From assembly GCA_964422855.1 (NCBI GenBank), contig CAYRCS010000007.1, positions 1-36,846 on the forward strand: a DNA stretch of 36,846 bases, in the 5' to 3' direction. The notes beneath the pieces were generated by a model, which was not told the DNA's origin, searched no databases, and saw only the letters and a list, made by a program, of their open reading frames with translations. Positions 1 through 8,762 of this stretch are shown piece by piece. The DNA is from CAZEYI01 sp964422855. GTDB lineage: Bacteria; Patescibacteriota; Gracilibacteria; Absconditabacterales; Absconditicoccaceae. Position numbers and translations under genes: made by a program. Position 1 is the first letter of the stretch; each line of letters begins with the position of its first letter.

Positions 1-910
1 CTCACTGCAAATATACTATAAGAGGGATGCCGATCGGGATATTGAGACTTATAAGTGATATAGTTACTGCGGATAGTCCTAGGTATGCTACATTGAGCAA
101 TATAGATCCTGCAGACATATTACCAAACAACCTGAGGGATAGAGATATTATTCTTGCTATAAATCATATTATATCAAGCATTCCCATGAACATTGATATT
201 ACTATATCCATTGCTTTGTTGGCCATCAATCATTTTCCTGTTATAGGCACATATTCGTGTAGTAACTTAAATCCTCATCACACAGTCTTGCCTTGTACAT
301 ATAATATAGCTACTGATCATACTATAGCTAGAGCAACATTAAATTCTAATTCTGCTGTACCAGCGGTAACATTTCTGAGCCATCGAGGGAATGCAAATCT
401 GATGATATCACTAAACCGAGCGAAACCATTTGCTATTACTATAATGAAGAATAGTGCAACAACAAATTTCTTGATCCATAACTTGGCTTCTTGTCATAAT
501 ATTGTTTCAAAGAAATCAAACAATCATTCGTAAGCGTATGCGAATGTCTGGCTGAATCCTGTGTCTGGTTTGTACTTGAGCATGAGCCCTATCATAACGA
601 GCAACAATATCTGTATCCATACACCTACATAACTAGACATGAAGTGGATAACTGATGTATTGTTTACTTCGCTATCTGCGTTTGATAATATCTTGGTAGG
701 ATCGTTGAGGTCTTGTGTTACGGTAACATAATCTGCTACATCTACTATGCCGCTCTCATTGAGTGGGATAGCATTTGCTGGGATGAAGTATGAGTTCATT
801 GTGTTGAGATTGTGTGCCTCCATTTCGTAGTAGGGATCCGTTCATCGTGAAAAGAATCCTCCTAAGAGGTTCAGAATTAATGCTCCCGAAAAAGCTACTC
901 ATGAAAACAT
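1..910 (-). CDS. atpB: F0F1 ATP synthase subunit a (partial, C-terminus outside window)
   Basis: Integral membrane subunit of the F0 proton channel. Its essential arginine works with the c-ring to convert proton flow into rotation. Read with TGA as Gly, an open frame runs from ATG at 908-910 to the window edge, 303 codons. The family signature SLRLFGNMSAG is at about residues 257-267, with the essential Arg near 260. Hydrophobic segments include one around the motif WIQILLLVMIGLML. Several glycines are TGA, including two in a row at 275-280. The standard code would stop the frame at 524-526, so this is not a frameshifted gene. No strong Shine-Dalgarno sequence precedes the ATG. Other F0/F1 genes would be expected beyond the left edge. 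The identity is firm; the exact start is less so. Confidence 0.88.
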
Positions 911-941
911 ACTCGCTCTGTTGTGTAATATTAAACAAGAT

Positions 942-968
942 ACCTTTTTGTGCTTATGCAAAAAAGGT
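942..968 (-). promoter_or_regulatory. Stem-loop in the atpB leader
   Basis: The arm at 942-950 (ACCTTTTTG) pairs with 959-968 (CAAAAAAGGT) around an 8-base loop, about 30-60 bases upstream of the atpB ATG. No T-run follows on the minus strand, so it is not a simple terminator. It may affect atpB mRNA stability or translation; this is inference from structure alone. Confidence 0.25.
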
Positions 969-1060
969 TTCGGGCGGATTTTATAAATTTGGGGGCTCAT
1001 TGCAAGAGATTTTGTCTATATGTGTCGTCTTTGGTTCAGTGGCTTTTGGTTGTTTTTGAG

Positions 1061-1203
1061 TACAAAAAAAACCAAGTGGCCGCATTGCTCGATGACCTTC
1101 CCTCCTTTGGTTAAGAGCGGGTGACTGCTATGCCGATATACATCGGCGTGTCGGTCCCCAGGTTGTCGATGAGAAGAAGATACTAGTGGCAGGTACGCAC
1201 CCC
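1061..1203. ncRNA. GC-rich foldable segment, possible structured RNA of unknown class
   Basis: This part of the gene-free 911-1348 stretch is clearly richer in G and C than its flanks and has no credible ORF. Nested complementary arms can be drawn: 1089-1097 with 1161-1169, 1119-1127 (U bulge at 1122) with 1152-1159, and 1132-1137 with 1142-1147 closing a 4-base loop. On the minus strand it ends in a T-run next to an AACCAA/TTGGTT pair, which resembles a terminator 150 bases before atpB. I compared it by eye with 5S rRNA, SRP RNA, 6S RNA, tmRNA and RNase P RNA. Fragments look like 5S (GGTTAAGAGC, GCCGAT), but the CCGAAC loop is missing, so I assign no family. Direction of transcription is unknown. 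Confidence 0.35.
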
Positions 1204-1291
1204 TTAGTTTTTGTATTTGCTTTTTACTCCGAAAAATTCATTTTACAATCAAGAAGTCTTATTTTACGCCAACTATTAGTTATCAAAAAAT

Positions 1292-1320
1292 TTGCATTTG
1301 TGACGCTTTGTCACTATTAT
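1292..1320 (+). promoter_or_regulatory. Candidate promoter with internal inverted repeat
   Basis: TTGCAT (1292-1297) and TATTAT (1315-1320) are separated by 17 bases and lie about 30 bases before the ATG at 1349. A perfect inverted repeat, GTGAC-5-GTCAC (1300-1314), fills the spacer and could be an operator. AT-rich DNA yields such boxes often, so this is tentative. Confidence 0.35.
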
Positions 1321-1348
1321 TATGCTATATTTATTTTTTGCTGTATCG

Positions 1349-2323
1349 ATGGTAGATCCATTTGCACAAAGTCAACAAAAGGCCACTATATCTACTGACA
1401 ATGCACATATCGACAATCAGCCTGCTTTTGGTGGTTCGGTGGATGCATTTGACGCTATGAGTGTTTGACCATATCAGCCAGCTTCATTGTCTGAAGATCC
1501 TTTTGCTATTCCTGCAGAAAATGAAGATATTGTTGGCTTAGATGATAGTGAAGATCCATTTGTTCGTATGGGTAAAGAAGAGGCAGCTCCTATTCCTACC
1601 TCATTTTCTGAATCTGCTCACGACGAAGCACATACATCTACAGATCCATTTATAGTTGGCGATGTTTTTGATGATATTCCAGAAGCGACTCTTGTAGAAG
1701 AGCCAGCTAAAGTAGCATCAGTCTCTGTAGTAAAAGCTCCTGTTACTCCTAAAAAGGAGCCTGCTAGGATAGCTGATCCTGTTACTGTAGTAGAACCTCC
1801 TTTGGAAACCGAAGCTATTGTAGAGCCAGAATCGGCACCTGTTTCACCTATAGATGAAGAACGTGAATCAGAACCTACCAAGGATTTATCTCCTTTGCTC
1901 CAAAAACTTGATACATTAGTATATAATATACGCACTATTCTTTCACAAGATAGTAGTCTTGCTGATGGGATCTCTCTTATTGGCTGAAATTCTGGCGTAT
2001 CACATGTGGAATACATTGCTCATTTGGATGACGATGAAACAGGCGTATGGATAGATAAGAAAGAAACTGCTCATGCCGACGCTACAGAAAGTGAACATGC
2101 TTTGCATTTTTATAATGCTGGAGATGCTTTGATAGTGCGCGTCAATGATGTAGAGCTCTTCCATGAGCATGAGATTAAAGATAATCCTGCAGATACCATG
2201 CAAATATCTGAAAAAATCAATAAATTTATATTTTTGACGGAAAATTATATCAGCGATATGCGCAAAAAACGCGCTGCAGAAGCATCACAACATGATGCAC
2301 TAGAAGCATTTCAACAATTTTAG
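1349..2323 (+). CDS. Orphan acidic protein with four DPF motifs
   Basis: 324 residues from ATG 1349 to TAG 2321, with TGA-Gly at 1466 and 1985. I do not recognise the family. The first ~185 residues look disordered: rich in Pro, Glu, Asp, Ser and Val, with the tripeptide DPF at residues 3-5, 50-52, 69-71 and 99-101. The C-terminal ~140 residues look folded, with aromatic and alternating hydrophobic positions and a Lys/Arg-Ala-rich end. There is no signal peptide or membrane segment, so it is probably cytoplasmic. A terminator follows directly, so it looks monocistronic. The repeated short motif suggests several docking sites for one partner; that is inference. Confidence 0.7.
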
Positions 2324-2345
2324 CTCGTATCGGCATTGATAATGG

Positions 2346-2375
2346 ACAGCTTCTTGTTACAAGGAGGCTGTTTTT
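2346..2375 (+). terminator. Rho-independent terminator after the DPF protein
   Basis: The arms CAGCTTCTTG and CAAGGAGGCTG, separated by about three bases, are followed by five T residues at 2371-2375. It ends the upstream gene 18 bases before the rsmE start. Confidence 0.6.
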
Positions 2376-2393
2376 AGTTTGCCACTATGCATT

Positions 2394-3107
2394 ATGCAAT
2401 TGTTTGTGACTCCGTATGTACAAAAATGAGATATAGTTTTGATTAGCAATATACTGCTTTTGCATCAATGTAGAAAGGTATTGAGGATGCGTTTGGGTGA
2501 TACGATGTGTGTCCAAGATGGTCCTTTGGCTAAGCAAAGACACACCATAAGGATTGATTCTTGGGATGATAAACAACTCCAAGGTGTTGTTGAAAAGACA
2601 GATGCATGTATGCATACACTTTCTCCTGTTCGTATGCTTGTTGCTATGCCAAATAGATGGGATAAAGCTGAGCTTATTGTCCAGAAATTGAGTGAGATAG
2701 GCGTTGCTGCTATAGGCTTTTGGCCAGCACATAGGTCAGTTATCAAACAAAATAATGATGCAAAGATGGAAAGATTGTCTAAAATAGCTCAAGAAGCAAC
2801 TGAACAATCCTGGTCATGGCGCGTGCCAAATATATCTTTTGTTAATGATATTGTCTCATGGATAGCCGATGACGAATTGATTGTTTTTGATAAGGGTGAA
2901 GATATGTGACCATTATTTTCTCGTAGTATACCTTGAGCTATAGTATGATTGATATGACCAGAATGAGGATTATCAAAAGAAGATTATGCTATCTTACCCA
3001 AACATATTGTAGTCACATTGGGAAACACTATATACAGAACCGAAACTGCATCGATTGTAGGCGGGCGATATTTAGTTAGCAAACATAGTGATGAAAAAAA
3101 TTCTTAA
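2394..3107 (+). CDS. rsmE: 16S rRNA m3U1498 methyltransferase RsmE
   Basis: SPOUT-fold enzyme that methylates N3 of U1498 in 16S rRNA using S-adenosylmethionine. 237 residues, normal for the family. ATG 2394 is chosen because MQLFVTPYVQ then lines up with the usual RsmE N-terminus. HQCRKVLRMRLGD near residue 22 matches the PUA-like domain. The SAM-binding knot motif IGPEGG is at about 187-192, where two of its glycines are TGA codons, and LGNTIYRTETA lies near the C-terminus. The standard code would end the protein at 2910, before these motifs. It overlaps murE by 17 bases, so the two are probably cotranscribed. No Shine-Dalgarno is visible. Confidence 0.92.
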
Positions 3108-4398
3108 GAAATTATTGAGATATGATGTATATTATGATGCTATTAGAAAGAGTTTTCTGTATGCATCATGGAAAAAATTGAGTGGATGGTTGGCTAATGT
3201 CATGTATGGCTCTCCATCCAAAGGATTTTTTGTCATAGGAGTAACTTGAACAAATGGTAAGACGACAACCGTAAATATATTGCATCATATTTTTAGCGCA
3301 TTGGGCATTAAAGCAGTCATGATCAGTACTGCTACGATCAAAATTGGTAATCGCCATATGCTCAATGAAAAAAAAATGTCATCATTAGACGTTTTTGATC
3401 TACAATCTATCTTGGCTGTTGCCAAAGCAGAATGATGTAAGGTAGCAATATTGGAAGTCACCTCTATAGGATTGGAACAATCTAGATTTGAGTGAGTGGA
3501 GTTTGATGTGGCCGTACTTACCAATATTACTGAAGATCATCTCGATTATCATAAGACCATGGATAATTATGCAAATGCCAAAAAAAAATTGTTTTCTTAT
3601 GTTCTTAAAAATCATAAGGACAGCGCCTTTGCTGTGTTTCCTAAAGATGATAGCTACGGTAGACAGTGGGCCGAGAGTATGACTTTTGATAAGAAAATAA
3701 CCTATGGAGTCTATAGTTCTGCTACCCTCAAGGCTGTGGATGTCCAAGAAAAAGTAACTGGAACAGATTTTGGTGTGCAATATTTGGGTGAGAAATATCA
3801 ATTCCATAGTCCTTTGTTGGGAGTATTTAATGTCCAAAATATATTGGCAGCACTTAGTGTCTGTGTTGATATGGGTATGGAAATGAAAAATCTTATAGAT
3901 CCTATAGCGACTTTTGAATGAGTGCCTGGCAGGATGGATATAGTGGAACATAAAGGTGTGCGTTATTATATAGATTTTGCACATTCGCCTGATGCGATAG
4001 AAAAAACTTTGTCATATTTGCATGCAGTCAAAGCTCATGGTAGACTGTTGGTGGTCTTTGGTGCGCCAGGCAATAGAGATAGAACCAAGAGACCTAAGAT
4101 GTGAGTTATATCTGATCGTTATGCTGATGTTCTCATAGCTACTGATGATGATCCTGATACAGAAAATAGATATCAAGTATTGGATGAATTGACGATGCAT
4201 ATTCCTAGGACTATATGAGATACTTTTGCTATCATACCAGATAGACGCTTGGCGTTGGAGGCGGTAGTCGATATAGCTCATGCATGAGATATTGTCATTA
4301 TATGTGGTAAATGACACGAGATGGTCCAATGGACAAATTTGTGACACAGACCACGAAATGATAAGAAAATATTAGAAGATATACTTCGTACACGCTAA
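3091..4398 (+). CDS. murE: UDP-N-acetylmuramyl-tripeptide synthetase MurE
   Basis: ATP-dependent cytoplasmic ligase adding the third amino acid to UDP-MurNAc-L-Ala-D-Glu. 435 residues. The P-loop GTNGKTTT is at 53-60, with its first Gly encoded by TGA (3247). Further motifs are EVTSIG (in place of the usual EVSSHA), TNITEDHLDYH, AHSPD, GAPGNRDRTKRPKM and GKGHE at 406-410 (Gly408 is TGA). The substrate-selecting DNPR motif of diaminopimelate enzymes reads DDDPDTE here, so the third residue is probably not meso-diaminopimelate. The protein is somewhat shorter than the ~480-500 residues typical of MurE, mainly at the N-terminus. It overlaps rsmE by 17 bases and abuts the next gene (TAA then ATG), so an operon is likely. 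Confidence 0.92.
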
Positions 4399-5025
4399 AT
4401 GGATATACTTGCTTATCTCAAATCATTGCTAGCTCATAGTGGGATGGGTGCTTTTGATCGCCGTTTGTCCTGACATGGGATGGATATTTTGGATTTGAGA
4501 AAATATCAAGCAGGAGATGCCGTAAGATACATCAATCGAAAACAGACTGCCAAGCATGGGCATGCTATTGTCAATGTCTATGAGGATGTACAAGAAGCTT
4601 GGTTACAATGTTTTCTTGATATCAACTACAATCGAGTTGGTATGTGGAAGGATCCAACATTACGTACTACTGTGGAGCAGTTTTTGGTAGAATTGTTGCG
4701 TCATGCACATCGTTTGTGAGTGCGTGTGGATGTATGTTGGTATGCTGAAGGACAACTACAAGTCATGGTAGCTAAAGATTATAGACAAGTAGCTGATCTT
4801 ATTGAAAAAAATATTGTTGATCAGAAAGCTGTATATCATTCTGCTGTTTGATCTTTTGTTCAGGAAGTTTTGTGACAGAAAAAGAGGCGTGGAGTATTAT
4901 TACTTTCTGATTTTTTGGAGCCCTTGGATGAGGACTTGCAGCGTCATTTGCAGGCGATTTTTCCAACGTCTTTTGTTGCACTTCCTATATCTACACTAGA
5001 GGGGAAGAATTTTGTGGGGTTGTAG
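4399..5025 (+). CDS. DUF58 domain protein
   Basis: 208 residues; its ATG follows the murE stop with no gap. The N-terminal half carries the DUF58 signature: FDRRLSGHGMDILDLRKYQ followed by GDAVRYINRKQTAKHG (about residues 20-55). In other bacteria DUF58 proteins are usually encoded beside MoxR AAA ATPases and often carry a von Willebrand A-like fold; biochemical function is poorly known. No MoxR gene is nearby; the setting here is cell wall synthesis. The protein is short for the family and lacks the N-terminal membrane hairpin many members have, so it may be soluble. Four glycines are TGA. The C-terminal part (LLLSDFLEPLDEDL) resembles the end of the VWA-like fold. Confidence 0.7.
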
Positions 5026-5094
5026 TTTTTCGCGTTGCAGTTTGGATGTTTTTGGGTACATAGATATCAGTATTTATATTTTTTGTCTGTTTCT

Positions 5095-6018
5095 ATGATG
5101 CATTGGCTTCACAATACGCGTTTGTATAAGACGATCAAGTCATATTATGAAGGAAAAAACATTTCTGTGAGAATTTTGTTTGTGGTATTTGGATTTGGTA
5201 TTTTGTTATTTTTGGTACGAGGTAGTACTACGATGGAAGTACGTTTGCCTGGCCAACAATCTCTTTCTTTTGCTGGACAGGAAGCGCCCACGGATGGTGT
5301 GTATAGCATGAATCAGGAAAGATATGATAGGGAGCATGCTCTAACAGCCTTGGATCCAGCGCAGATTGTGATGATCCACAAGAGATGGAATTTATATATG
5401 CCTATGATAGAGGATGCTCTGGATGATGCTAATTTGCCTCAAGATCTGCAGTACATCCCTGTGATAGAAAGTGCTTTGCGTAATGTGGCTCTCAGTACTG
5501 CAGGAGCTGCAGGTATATGGCAATTTATGCCTGATACTGCGAGAAGATATGGACTCGTGGTAGATGACTTTGTTGACGAGAGATTGGATCCAGTCAAATC
5601 TACAGAGGCTGCTGTTCGCTATTTGCGTGATTTGTATACAGACTTCAATGAAGATGTGTTTCTCACTGCCGCAGCATACAATAGAGGAGAAAATGGATTG
5701 CAGAGAGATTTGTCTCGACAGGGAGTAAGTACTTTCTGGGATGCGCAGCTCAACAGTGAAACAAGTAGATATATCTTTAGACTTATAGCTATGAAGCAAG
5801 TTTGGGAAAATAGACATACCTATGTAGATGGTGATGTGTTGGGTGCTGGCTATATTGCTCCTGATACTAAAACAGTGCGCGCCTGACAGATAGACAATCT
5901 AGCTACATGGGCCAAAGATAATGGTTATACCTATACACAGATCAAATATCTCAATCCATGGATCGTGTGAAATCAATTGCCGCTCGGAGATTGGGAAATT
6001 AGTGTGTTTGATATATAA
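5095..6018 (+). CDS. Membrane-anchored lytic transglycosylase (SLT / MltD-like)
   Basis: Predicted to cleave peptidoglycan glycan strands, leaving 1,6-anhydro-MurNAc ends. 307 residues from the ATG at 5095; a second ATG follows directly and an in-frame TTG at 5035 is possible but less likely. A membrane segment lies at about 18-36 (ISVRILFVVFGFGILLFLV), placing the domain outside. The SLT core has the catalytic Glu125 in PVIESALRN, GAAGIWQFMPDTARRYG at 137-153 and AAYNRGENG from 193. TGA at 5884 is Gly and the true end is TAA 6016. It sits downstream of murE and the DUF58 gene and 11 bases before the DUF2461 gene, so it is probably in the same transcript. Confidence 0.85.
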
Positions 6019-6029
6019 AATTGTATTAT

Positions 6030-6725
6030 ATGATATCAAAATCTTTGTTTGATTTTTTGGAGCAGCTTGGTGCGCACAATAGTAAGGAGTGGATGGATGC
6101 CAATCGTGATTGGTACCAAACGGTGCGTAAAGAATATCTGGCGTTTGCCGATACGTTGATCAAAATCTATGAAAGTATAGATCCAGATTTTCATGATATG
6201 AGGCCACAGGATGTTATTTTTCGTATCAATAGAGATACTCGTTTTTCTAAAGATAAATCTCCCTATAAAAACTGGATGAGTGTGTATCTAGCTCCTAGTG
6301 GTAAAAATAGAGAATTAGTCTGACCATATATCCATATGCAACCTGGGAATGAATCGTTTGTCGGTGGAGGATTGTGGACTCCACAGCCATGGGTATTGCG
6401 TGCGTTTAGAGAATATACCAGTGTGCATTATAAGGAGTTTTTGGCAATATTGTCTGACAAAAAATTGGTTAAATCTTTTGGGAAGCTTCAGACGAAGTCT
6501 ATCAAAACGACGCCAAAGTGATTTGCCAAAGACCATCCTGCGATTGATATACTGAGATATACTTCGTTTGTGTTTCAAAAACCTCTGACTGATGTGGAAG
6601 TATTGTCAGCAGATTTTGTCGATATATGTAGAGAAGCTATGAAGGTGCAGTATGCTTTCAATCGTTATATCAATGTTGCGATAGAGGAAGGAAGGGCAGT
6701 TGATGATGCTGAGATATTTGAGTAG
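6030..6725 (+). CDS. DUF2461 (TIGR02453) family protein
   Basis: 231 residues from ATG 6030 to TAG 6723. The family pattern is clear: a FLEQLGAHNSKEWMDANRDW opening, then FRINRDTRFSKDKSPYKNW at about 71-89, then ESFVGGGLWTPQP near 113. The molecular function of DUF2461 is not established. No signal peptide, so probably cytoplasmic. TGA-Gly codons occur at 6321 and 6519. It is the last gene of the rsmE-murE group and starts 11 bases after the transglycosylase. The following ~235 bases are AT-rich, with one short inverted repeat (6775-6782 with 6792-6799) and no clear terminator. Confidence 0.82.
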
Positions 6726-6960
6726 TATTTTTTTCTTTGGTCTGGCGGCTAAGGTTTAGATGATTTGTTTTTTTGCTTTTTGCCATTGCTGCAAAAAGCA
6801 ACAAAAAGATCTAGTCAGAACAAACTCGCGAGTTGGTCTGACGAAATGCTTAGTCAATGTAATCTTTGCAGCCTTTTCCGTTACTACTATTGTCTTTATA
6901 TATTGTTATCTTAATTTTTTTTGGTACATTGTTACTATTTATACTATATGATTCGATTTT

Positions 6961-7539
6961 ATGGAGATATTGATTGTTATTGGAGTTATTGGATTGATTG
7001 TGATTGGAATTTTAGTGTATCGTTGGATGGATAGTCCACGTGTTTTGACTGCGCCAAAAAATTTCTATGATTTGCAGATCAGTTTGCTCAATGGACATCC
7101 TTTGCACTTTTCGGATTTTGCGTGAAAGAAAGTTTTGATCGTAAATACCGCTAGTGAGTGTGGTTTGGTAAGTCAGTTGTGAAGTTTACAAAATTTGTAT
7201 GAATTATATCAAGATAGACTTGTGGTGCTTGGTGTGCCAAGTAATCAATTTCTCTGACAAGAACCCAAAAATGGTACAGAGATAGCAGCCTTTTGTCAGA
7301 AAAATTATGGTGTGACTTTTCTTATGACAGAAAAAATATTTGTGAAATGAAGGAGCCAGCATCCTGTATACCAACGATTGACTCACAAGAAACTTAATGA
7401 TTTCAGCAATAGTACTGTAAAATGGAATTATCAAAAATATTTGATTGATGAGCATGGCAAACTCATTGCTATTTTTCAACCAACTACTCAGCCCTTTGAT
7501 AAGGAATTAATTGCTTTGCTTGGTGCCAATAACTGATAG
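6961..7539 (+). CDS. Membrane-anchored glutathione peroxidase-type thiol peroxidase
   Basis: Peroxide reductase of the GPx/BtuE family; in bacteria usually thioredoxin- rather than glutathione-dependent. 192 residues. A hydrophobic segment at about 2-18 (EILIVIGVIGLIVIGIL) suggests an anchor with the catalytic domain outside. The active-site tetrad is visible: Cys67 in NTASECG, Gln100 in NQFLGQEP, Trp155 and Asn156 in VKWNYQKYLIDE. A Cys, not selenocysteine, is peroxidatic, and TGA codons in this gene are Gly. TAG at 7537 ends it. Its 3' end overlaps the convergent VKOR gene by 33 bases. The pairing with an extracytoplasmic disulfide pathway fits a role at the envelope; this is inference. Confidence 0.85.
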
Positions 7540-7926
7540 TATCAGTATTGTTATAATAATCCCTGTACAGAGTAAACACAATGGACAGAAGCTTTTGATG
7601 ACAAATGCTTCTTGGAATATAAAGTATCCGTTGAATGCTATGCCCATAGATGCGAGTATGCTGAGGGGTTTGAAGTTTTTTGATGTTTTGCCTTTGTATC
7701 ACATATAGGCTATGAAAGCCAATACTGGATAGACGATCAGCGCTATTACTGGGAAAGGAATTGGACCCATTCGTGCTTCTGGAGCTGCGAATACGTTTGT
7801 GCACGATAGCTTATCATTTATATCACAAAAGCTACCGGTGCTTTGTGTGTAGGCCTGCTGTGTGAGATATCATGCATTGAGAAATGCAATGAGAGACAAA
7901 AATATAATAACAAGATATTTTTTCAT
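7507..7926 (-). CDS. Vitamin K epoxide reductase (VKOR) family protein
   Basis: Integral membrane quinone-linked enzyme that reoxidises DsbA-type partners, replacing DsbB. 139 residues from ATG 7926 to TAA 7507. Hallmarks are the loop cysteines Cys34 and Cys42 (SFCDINDKLSC), followed by GPIPFPV, and the active CPLC motif at 114-117. Four hydrophobic helices fit the VKOR fold. Glycines at residues 19 and 76 are TGA. The likely partner is the DsbA-like protein at 24556-25431. It lies 21 bases downstream of the DUF2177 gene, so they are probably cotranscribed. No fused thioredoxin domain, unlike many bacterial VKORs. Confidence 0.88.
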
Positions 7927-7947
7927 AGCTTACATTTATGTAATAAA

Positions 7948-8334
7948 TTATTTGCTGAGAGCTCGTCGTATAACTGATATTATACCACAAGCAAACATAC
8001 CTCGTAGACAGTCTGCTACAAATACTTTTCGTGGTCGTTGTGCAAAGAAGGCTGCATTGGTTCCGTTGTATACGAAGTACAATGTCAAACCATACAAGGC
8101 TCCATATGCAAATGCCATATATCGTGGCTGTCCTTGTGTTTTTGGTCCAACAAATACAGCTGTTCCTATTACCATTACTACCCATACGAGTACACCTATC
8201 CACAAGCGAGTTTCTCAGCCTAGATATGGAGCCAATCATTGGCGATAGATGTTTTTTGCTAGTACTCAGATTCGGAGACTATCTATAGCAACCAAGCTTA
8301 TCAGACAGATGAAAAATTTGACGATGATGTTCAT
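7948..8334 (-). CDS. DUF2177 family membrane protein
   Basis: 128 residues from ATG 8334 to TAA 7948. The start is set by reading through TGA-Gly codons at 8215, 8236 and 8266. About four hydrophobic segments are present. The DUF2177 hallmark FAYGALYGLTLYFVYNGTN lies in the C-terminal half, followed by a basic end. The function of the family is unknown. It precedes the VKOR gene by 21 bases on the same strand, so a link to membrane redox chemistry is possible but not shown. Upstream, an 18-base palindrome separates it from the divergent gene at 8441. Confidence 0.75.
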
Positions 8335-8397
8335 TTTTTTTGTAGGATCTAAAAGTATTACAATCCTTAGTATGCAAAAAGGTTTTTTTTGCAAAGT

Positions 8398-8415
8398 AAA
8401 AGAGTATACTCTTTT
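8398..8415. promoter_or_regulatory. Perfect 18-base palindrome between divergent genes
   Basis: AAAAGAGTATACTCTTTT is a perfect palindrome between the minus-strand DUF2177 start (8334) and the plus-strand start at 8441. A second inverted repeat, GCAAAAA with TTTTTGC, lies just left at 8374-8392. Position and symmetry fit a repressor site or an overlapping promoter, but nothing identifies a regulator. Confidence 0.35.
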
Positions 8416-8440
8416 TTGTGTTTATCGTTGTGAGGATATA

Positions 8441-8740
8441 ATGCGTTTGTATAAACCAGAAGATCTTACTCAACTTAGTGAACATAAGCTCGATTTTTTG
8501 CTTACGCTCTATCGTTATAAGACAGAAAGCATTAGAGGCAACTTAGTAGATGCTTTGCAGTATGTTGGTAATTACAATCTTTCTGATGGAGTGATTCGTA
8601 CAGCAACAGATGAACTCTATGTATTCTTGTCTATAAAAAATTGTGTGGACCTTCTAGATGATGAAGATCAAGACATTATGTTTACTATCTATTCCAATAC
8701 TGCTCTTATAAAACAAATAAAAAGAGCTAGGCTTAACTAA
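8441..8740 (+). CDS. Orphan small acidic protein
   Basis: 99 residues from ATG 8441 to TAA 8738. The ATG is preferred over the longer in-frame extension (from 8249) because a GAGGA sequence sits five bases before it; this is the clearest Shine-Dalgarno-like site in the window. I do not recognise the family. The sequence looks mostly helical (HKLDFLLTLYRYK, DLLDDEDQDIMFTIY), with no signal peptide or membrane helix. It contains no TGA-Gly codon. It lies 22 bases upstream of rlmE, so it is probably cotranscribed with it. Confidence 0.65.
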   Translation: MRLYKPEDLTQLSEHKLDFLLTLYRYKTESIRGNLVDALQYVGNYNLSDGVIRTATDELYVFLSIKNCVDLLDDEDQDIMFTIYSNTALIKQIKRARLN

Positions 8741-8762
8741 AATTTATTGTTTGCTCCTTGTT

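Noticed and set aside
27..533. Open frame of 168 codons on the plus strand
   Set aside because: It is the antisense shadow of atpB; the minus strand carries SLRLFGNMSAG.
1061..1203. 5S rRNA
   Set aside because: GGTTAAGAGC and GCCGAT look similar, but the CCGAAC loop and the closing helix I are missing.
3400..3984. Long minus-strand ORF of 194 codons inside murE
   Set aside because: Shadow of murE; composition lacks any domain signature.
6760..6951. 63-codon ORF in the gap between the DUF2461 and GPx-type genes
   Set aside because: Composition is AT-driven (Phe, Ile, Tyr, Cys), no start signal, and no family resemblance.
7484..8248. Other-frame ORFs around VKOR and DUF2177
   Set aside because: The VKOR and DUF2177 frames explain the region; the rest are shadows.
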